Shown piece by piece: positions 43,503-47,436 of a stretch of 47,436 nucleotides of DNA. Positions within the stretch are counted from its first letter, which is position 1. Each line of letters opens with the position of its first letter. The stretch is from an uncultured Glaciecola sp. GTDB lineage: Bacteria; Pseudomonadota; Gammaproteobacteria; Enterobacterales; Alteromonadaceae. Where the stretch lies: assembly GCA_947496235.1 (NCBI GenBank), contig CANMCE010000022.1, positions 1-47,436 on the forward strand, in the 5' to 3' direction. The translations under genes were made by a program, and so were the position numbers. The notes under the pieces are model-generated. The model saw only the letters and a list, made by a program, of their open reading frames with translations. It made no database searches and was not told the origin of the DNA.

Positions 43503-43605
43503 CCCATTGCAATAAATATCTGACTCATCTTTTTCCATTTAGTTGCTTTATCTTTAAATAAGATTGAGTGACTTGTCAGCATTAAAACTGAATGCAAATT
43601 AATGC
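43503..43605. repeat. dispersed repeat, shortened copy R4
   Basis: Matches the start and the end of R3 with the middle deleted. On the minus strand it reads an open stretch ending KKMSQIFIAMGDQN. It lies between the repeat-protein gene and rhlE. Confidence 0.6.
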
Positions 43606-43701
43606 TTAGATCGGATCATTTGAGGATAAAAAATAACATATTACGCGCTAAGAAAGCGGCAGAAAGCTAATATTTGATGCCCTCACCTACCTCTTTTTTT
43701 C

Positions 43702-44883
43702 TTAACGTCGCCTTGGCTTACCCGCTTTTGACTTAGAGTTACCAGCTTTCCCTAACGCTTTAGCTCGTAGTGCTTTTTTCGACGGCTTGCGCTTTGTATT
43801 GCTGGCTTCAATTTGCTCAAGATTTGGTTCAAACCCCGGTTCCCATCGAATGGGTAAATGCTCACCTGTGAGCTTTTCTATTTGTTCCAGTAGGTATTTC
43901 TCTTTTTGGGAAACCAAAGAAACTGCAAGGCCAGAATGCCCCGCTCTGCCAGTGCGGCCGATACGATGAATATAGTCCTCGGCGTTGTAAGGTAATTCAA
44001 AATTTATTACGGTCTGCAATTGTTCGATATCCAAACCGCGGGCCGCTACATCAGTGGCAACCAGCGCGCGTACTTGACCAGTTTTGAACGCATCAAGGCC
44101 TCTATCACGAGCACCTTGGGATTTATCTCCGTGCACTGCAGCACAATTTATTCCGTCTTTTTCAAGTTCCTTGGCTAGCGCATCAACCGCCTGTTTTGTA
44201 CGAGTAAAAATAAGCACCTGCCGCCAGTTATTTGCGCCAATTAAATAGGCTGTTAATGCTGCCTTTTGTTTGTTATCAGTCTCATAAACACGCTGTTCTA
44301 TTTTTGTAGTTGTGGCATTGCGTGTAGCAACCTCAATTAATTTTGGCTCGCGTAGAATGGTTTTGCTCAAGGCATACACTTCATCATTGAATGTTGCGGA
44401 AAAAAACAAGGTTTGGTGTTGCTCGGGAAGGCGTTTAAGAATGCGCTTAATATCAATAATAAACCCCATGTCGAGCATTCTATCGGCTTCATCAAGCACT
44501 AGGGTTTCAAGAGCACTTAGATCAATGTATTCTTTAATCGCAAGTTCCAGTAAACGTCCTGGGGTTGCAACCAAAACATCACAGCCTGCATTTAGCGCAT
44601 CAATTTGCGGATTGATACTAGCACCGCCATATGCAACCACCGAGTTTAGATCTAAGCCTTCACTGTATTTTACGAAGCTTTGATGCACCTGCTGAGCAAG
44701 TTCTCGAGTTGGCGTCAGCACTAATACTTTAATCTGGCTCCCAGCTTCACCAGCTAAATAACGTTGAATTAAAGGCAATGCGAAGGCTGCGGTTTTACCG
44801 GTACCGGTTTGTGCGCCAGCCATTACATCATGGCCAGCGAGTACTTCAGGAATTGCCGCTTGTTGGATGGCCGTCGGTATCAC
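43702..44883 (-). CDS. rhlE: DEAD-box RNA helicase RhlE, 5'-truncated
   Basis: 393 aa. All helicase motifs from the Q-motif on are present: PTAIQQ, AQTGTGKT (I), PTRELAQQ (Ia), TPGR (Ib), DEAD (II), SAT (III), ARGLD (V) and HRIGRTGRAG (VI), with a basic KPSKKALRAKALG tail, the RhlE pattern. RhlE proteins normally begin about 25 residues earlier with a MSFxxLGL-type segment carrying the conserved Phe; that part is missing. Here the frame starts at a GTG, with a stop two codons upstream and no ribosome-binding site, and IS6-derived sequence follows from ~44890. The gene is therefore probably non-functional or feebly expressed unless a full copy exists elsewhere. Confidence 0.85.
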   Translation of the reverse strand: MIPTAIQQAAIPEVLAGHDVMAGAQTGTGKTAAFALPLIQRYLAGEAGSQIKVLVLTPTRELAQQVHQSFVKYSEGLDLNSVVAYGGASINPQIDALNAGCDVLVATPGRLLELAIKEYIDLSALETLVLDEADRMLDMGFIIDIKRILKRLPEQHQTLFFSATFNDEVYALSKTILREPKLIEVATRNATTTKIEQRVYETDNKQKAALTAYLIGANNWRQVLIFTRTKQAVDALAKELEKDGINCAAVHGDKSQGARDRGLDAFKTGQVRALVATDVAARGLDIEQLQTVINFELPYNAEDYIHRIGRTGRAGHSGLAVSLVSQKEKYLLEQIEKLTGEHLPIRWEPGFEPNLEQIEASNTKRKPSKKALRAKALGKAGNSKSKAGKPRRR

Positions 44884-44889
44884 TAATTA

Positions 44890-45075
44890 CATGAAAGATT
44901 CAACATATTGCATAAATTAGTAGCTGATCTCTATACCACATTTGTTCATTAGGTCTTAAACATCTCTTAAACTCTAATTGAATCAGTAGTAAAGCCAAAT
45001 TGCTTAACGAATGATATCCGGAGGAAATCTGTGATATTCATAAAATTTTATCCGATATCAATGAATGTCTGAACC
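44890..45075 (-). mobile_element. IS6-family remnant F (5' end)
   Basis: Corresponds to the transposase N-terminal quarter and terminal region of copy B (ATTGAATCAGTAGTAAAGCC; CCGGAGGAAATCTGTGATAT). It abuts the truncated start of rhlE. The outer inverted repeat is no longer recognisable. Confidence 0.6.
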
Positions 45076-45238
45076 TTAATTTATCAACGCCTTTTCAAGG
45101 CTCATTATACTATAGAATTACACCTACTTATCAAACGAAGATTTGACACTCTAAAATATTTATTATACTTTAGTTTAAACCTCATCTGTAAAGATGAAGT
45201 TCAAACATGGACTTAACCTATATTTCAAGGACAAAGAA

Positions 45239-45565
45239 ATGAAACTTACTACAAAGCATATCTTCTACTTTTCGGCACTAATCAGTATATTTTTTCTTGG
45301 CACTACTTCTTACAAAGTTTTTTCCGATGTAACCAAAATAGATCCGGTTTTAGAAAGTAAAAAAGAATTAACGCTAGAAGATGGAGACATCGCTACCATG
45401 TCAATGACTCCAATTGAGTGGGGGATTGGCGGGGGCTATACTGATTATGGGAGCGCTTTCACAGTTGGAGCGGCGACGCCCTTTAACAATAATCCAAGTT
45501 CCGGATTTATGAATTTCAGCGTTAACTTGGCAACACTTAATAATTTAGGTGGATTTGGGGGGTAG
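45239..45565 (+). CDS. exported small protein, first half of a frameshifted gene
   Basis: 108 aa from the ATG at 45239 (AAGGA 10 nt upstream; the earlier in-frame ATG at 45194 has none). N-terminal signal or anchor (IFYFSALISIFFLGTTSY). The product ends NNLGGFGG at a TAG directly after GGGGGG. Removing one G continues the protein in frame into the next reading frame (GGSFGDEGPQDD...). Together they would make one protein of about 200 residues. No family recognised. Confidence 0.55.
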   Translation: MKLTTKHIFYFSALISIFFLGTTSYKVFSDVTKIDPVLESKKELTLEDGDIATMSMTPIEWGIGGGYTDYGSAFTVGAATPFNNNPSSGFMNFSVNLATLNNLGGFGG

Positions 45566-45842
45566 CTTCGGTGATGAAGGCCCTCAAGACGATGTGTACG
45601 ATTGTAAAATGAGAGTAGCTAACAATCTCGAAAGTTGTATGAATGCTGCGAATGATGTTGCACTTTATCAGTCAATAGCAACTGGAATTTTTGCAGTTGC
45701 GGCTGGTATATTTTCAGGTGGAGTTGGAGCAGCTTTTATTGGAACTGTTGGTGCAGCCGAAACTGCCCATACATTTAATGAAAACGTAAATAGATGTACG
45801 AGAGATAATACACAAGGCAATCTAGAGTGTGAAAGAAGATGA
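45549..45842 (+). CDS. second half of the frameshifted gene
   Basis: 97 codons from a GTG with no credible ribosome-binding site. Contains four cysteines (VYDCKMRV, ESCMNA, NRCTRD, LECERR) and a Gly/Ala-rich hydrophobic helix (GIFAVAAGIFSGGVGAAFIG). Best read as the continuation of the preceding frame. The stop overlaps the next gene's start by 4 nt (ATGA), so the three frames formed an operon. Confidence 0.5.
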   Translation: MDLGGSFGDEGPQDDVYDCKMRVANNLESCMNAANDVALYQSIATGIFAVAAGIFSGGVGAAFIGTVGAAETAHTFNENVNRCTRDNTQGNLECERR

Positions 45843-47026
45843 ATATGATTAACTATATTGTGATGTCCAAAAAAGAAGCGTCGTACTGCATCTACCTTCC
45901 TATTATTATTTACTCGGTTGGTGCGTTATTCTTTGATGCGTTTGAGTTACATTTTGTTTTTGGGTATTTAATTTTAGGAGCATTCGCCCATATTTCATAT
46001 CAATGGTACAAAAATAATAAGTCAAAAATTATAAATAAAGAAATTCAAGAAGATGCAAGGTTTTTATATTTAATACCTTCAATCGCCGCTTTGTTTCCTA
46101 TATTTTTGTTTTGGTATTCGTCAGTATCTATTAATGAAATTGCTTTACAGAGCGACAATAATAAAAACATTCACGAAGAAAAAGAAGCGATTTCCGTTTA
46201 TAGTGAAAGGCAAATAGAGCCTTCAATTAACTCAACTTTTGAAAACAAAGAACGAGGACTTAACATTGATGAAGTTGAAGACATTACTTTATTCGTGCCA
46301 GTTCCTAATAGTCCTAAATCTTCAATGACGCAATTAGGAACAAAACTGATCGGTGTTCTGAATCGAATTAGTGGAATTGAAGAATTGAGTGAAGATACCA
46401 AATCCAAAATCGGCACCGATGTAGCTCGTCTTCAAGGACTTATTTTAAAAAAAGACTGGGATGGATTTTTAAGTGCCGCTGATACTTTTTCTGCAGATTA
46501 TCCAGATTCAATTAGTAATCTCGCAAATACCGCCATAATGGTTGAGGCTCCGATTGAAGTAATTCTCAAATTAGTAACACTAGGAGCAAAAATATCAGCC
46601 GCATCTATATTACATCTTATAAAATCCGGTGATTTTAACACAGTCATTACATTAGAAAATTATGGAATGAAACCGGATTCAGAAATGTTCAAAAATTTCA
46701 ATGTAATTGACGCAGCCTTGATGGGGCCAATACAACCAAAATCTTTCGAATTTCTAGTAAATAGATATCAAGCAACCTATGGTTACAGTGAAATTGGGAC
46801 AGACACTATAGGAAATGCGATTATTTTTTCTAGAGCAAATCGCGATTTTATCTCTTATTATATAAGTCTTCTTTTAAAAGGTAGTGACAAGTTTTCCGAT
46901 CACCATCGAGCATTGATGGCTTCGTTAAAACAAGAGGATGAAGCGATTTATACTGAGCTCGTGAGTTCCTTTCCAGAGTTAGCCCATTCTTACAAGGTTG
47001 AAAAACAGATCAAGGAAAATCTATAA
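45839..47026 (+). CDS. membrane-anchored ankyrin-like repeat protein (paralog 2)
   Basis: 395 aa. Two N-terminal hydrophobic helices (~16-58: YLPIIIYSVGALFF and FVFGYLILGAFAHI) and a third near 80-96 (LIPSIAALFPIFLFWY), then a polar linker and a helical C-terminal region. That region aligns motif by motif with paralog 1: LGAKISAASILHLI, LENYGM, NVIDAAL, F..LV.R, ALMASLKQEDEAIYTELV..FPEL. It starts within the 3' end of the preceding frame (ATGA overlap). The strong hairpin downstream marks the end of the unit. Confidence 0.7.
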   Translation: MNMINYIVMSKKEASYCIYLPIIIYSVGALFFDAFELHFVFGYLILGAFAHISYQWYKNNKSKIINKEIQEDARFLYLIPSIAALFPIFLFWYSSVSINEIALQSDNNKNIHEEKEAISVYSERQIEPSINSTFENKERGLNIDEVEDITLFVPVPNSPKSSMTQLGTKLIGVLNRISGIEELSEDTKSKIGTDVARLQGLILKKDWDGFLSAADTFSADYPDSISNLANTAIMVEAPIEVILKLVTLGAKISAASILHLIKSGDFNTVITLENYGMKPDSEMFKNFNVIDAALMGPIQPKSFEFLVNRYQATYGYSEIGTDTIGNAIIFSRANRDFISYYISLLLKGSDKFSDHHRALMASLKQEDEAIYTELVSSFPELAHSYKVEKQIKENL

Positions 47027-47045
47027 CAGCTAAAAACTCTCGTTT

Positions 47046-47079
47046 AAAGATGACAGATCCTAGAGGATTTGTCATCTTT
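47046..47079 (+). terminator. 15-bp stem terminator-like hairpin
   Basis: AAAGATGACAGATCC and GGATTTGTCATCTTT pair (one G-T) around loop TAGA, 20 nt after the stop codon. No long T-run, but the stem is the strongest in the window. Confidence 0.65.
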
Positions 47080-47179
47080 AGATTAATAAGGTTTTATAAA
47101 CTATTAACCAGAGAAATCTATTTTTCAATTTTTATTCCTAATTACAAACTTACTCAATCACAATCTCATTTGATCCACC

Positions 47180-47270
47180 ATCGCCATACATATCTGACGC
47201 ATCTTGTTCCGTTTATTTATTAAAGATCCAATTACTTTTACGGACTAAAACTGAATGCAAATTAATGTTT
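47180..47270. repeat. dispersed repeat, shortened copy R5
   Basis: Similar to R4 and the ends of R1-R3. The minus strand reads TEQDASDMYGDGGSNEIVIE then stop, which looks like a real protein C-terminus and suggests the family arose from a gene's 3' end. Nothing else is seen from 47080 to the window end. Confidence 0.55.
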
Positions 47271-47436
47271 AAATAGAATCACTTGCCGATACAAAATAAT
47301 TTATAGGAACTTATGCATGCTACGACACTAATAACTATACAATACTCTTCGATAAATGGTGTAGTGGTCAAGTGTTTTTGGCCACGGGTTTATAGTAATT
47401 CCAATATCTCTTTTCTGATTCATTTGGCGTCAAACT

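Noticed and set aside
1-47436. CRISPR array
   Set aside because: No regularly spaced identical repeats of 20-40 bp were seen and no cas genes are encoded.

Overview
The window is an accessory, mobile-element-scarred stretch of a low-GC gammaproteobacterial chromosome. It is probably a marine member of the Alteromonadales. That placement is an inference from the DUF2868/DUF3482 pair, RhlE, PEP-CTERM-like exported proteins, IS6-family remnants and base composition; no rRNA or other marker is present.

Layout. 302-3450 (minus) holds a PD-(D/E)XK nuclease gene preceded by two overlapping genes of unknown function. 4404-13412 is a compact restriction-modification cassette. A 5mC methyltransferase with an N-terminal HTH reads rightward. 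Divergent from it, an operon encodes an SNF2 helicase, a MORC/GHKL ATPase, a protein sharing the ATPase's C-terminal domain, a McrB-like AAA+ ATPase and a LlaJI/McrC-like nuclease. Two direct copies of a ~160-bp repeat flank the cassette, and three further copies of the repeat lie in the window. 14064-16141 is a Septu-like pair (HNH protein and AAA ATPase) whose ATPase gene has lost its 5' end at a decayed IS6 element. 17105-19999 and 20997-21866 encode a PKD-type lipoprotein and a PEP-CTERM-like exported protein.

22138-28580 encodes an 1825-residue protein with two tyrosine-recombinase-like domains plus a downstream partner. A shrunken tRNA-like sequence ending in CCA lies upstream. 29493-31698 looks like a short run of integron-type cassettes (unknown protein, HEPN-like protein, lipoprotein) without an integron integrase. 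32323-34461 encodes a ParB/Srx-like protein and a DUF4365-like nuclease. 35450-39152 holds a PEP-CTERM-like protein behind a sigma-54-like promoter and the GTPase/membrane pair DUF3482/DUF2868. 39811-42427 encodes an exported cysteine-repeat protein and an MFS transporter. 42436-47026 holds two paralogous membrane-anchored repeat proteins on either side of a 5'-truncated rhlE helicase gene, and a small exported-protein gene broken by a frameshift at a run of six G.

Recurring theme: at least seven pieces of one IS6-type element lie across the window. Several sit exactly at gene ends: they truncate ptuA and rhlE, and supply the last residues or stop codon of the recombinase partner and of the DUF3482 GTPase. 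The strongest candidates for something undescribed are the MORC + SNF2 + LlaJI-type cassette, with its duplicated C-terminal domain, and the giant double-recombinase operon.
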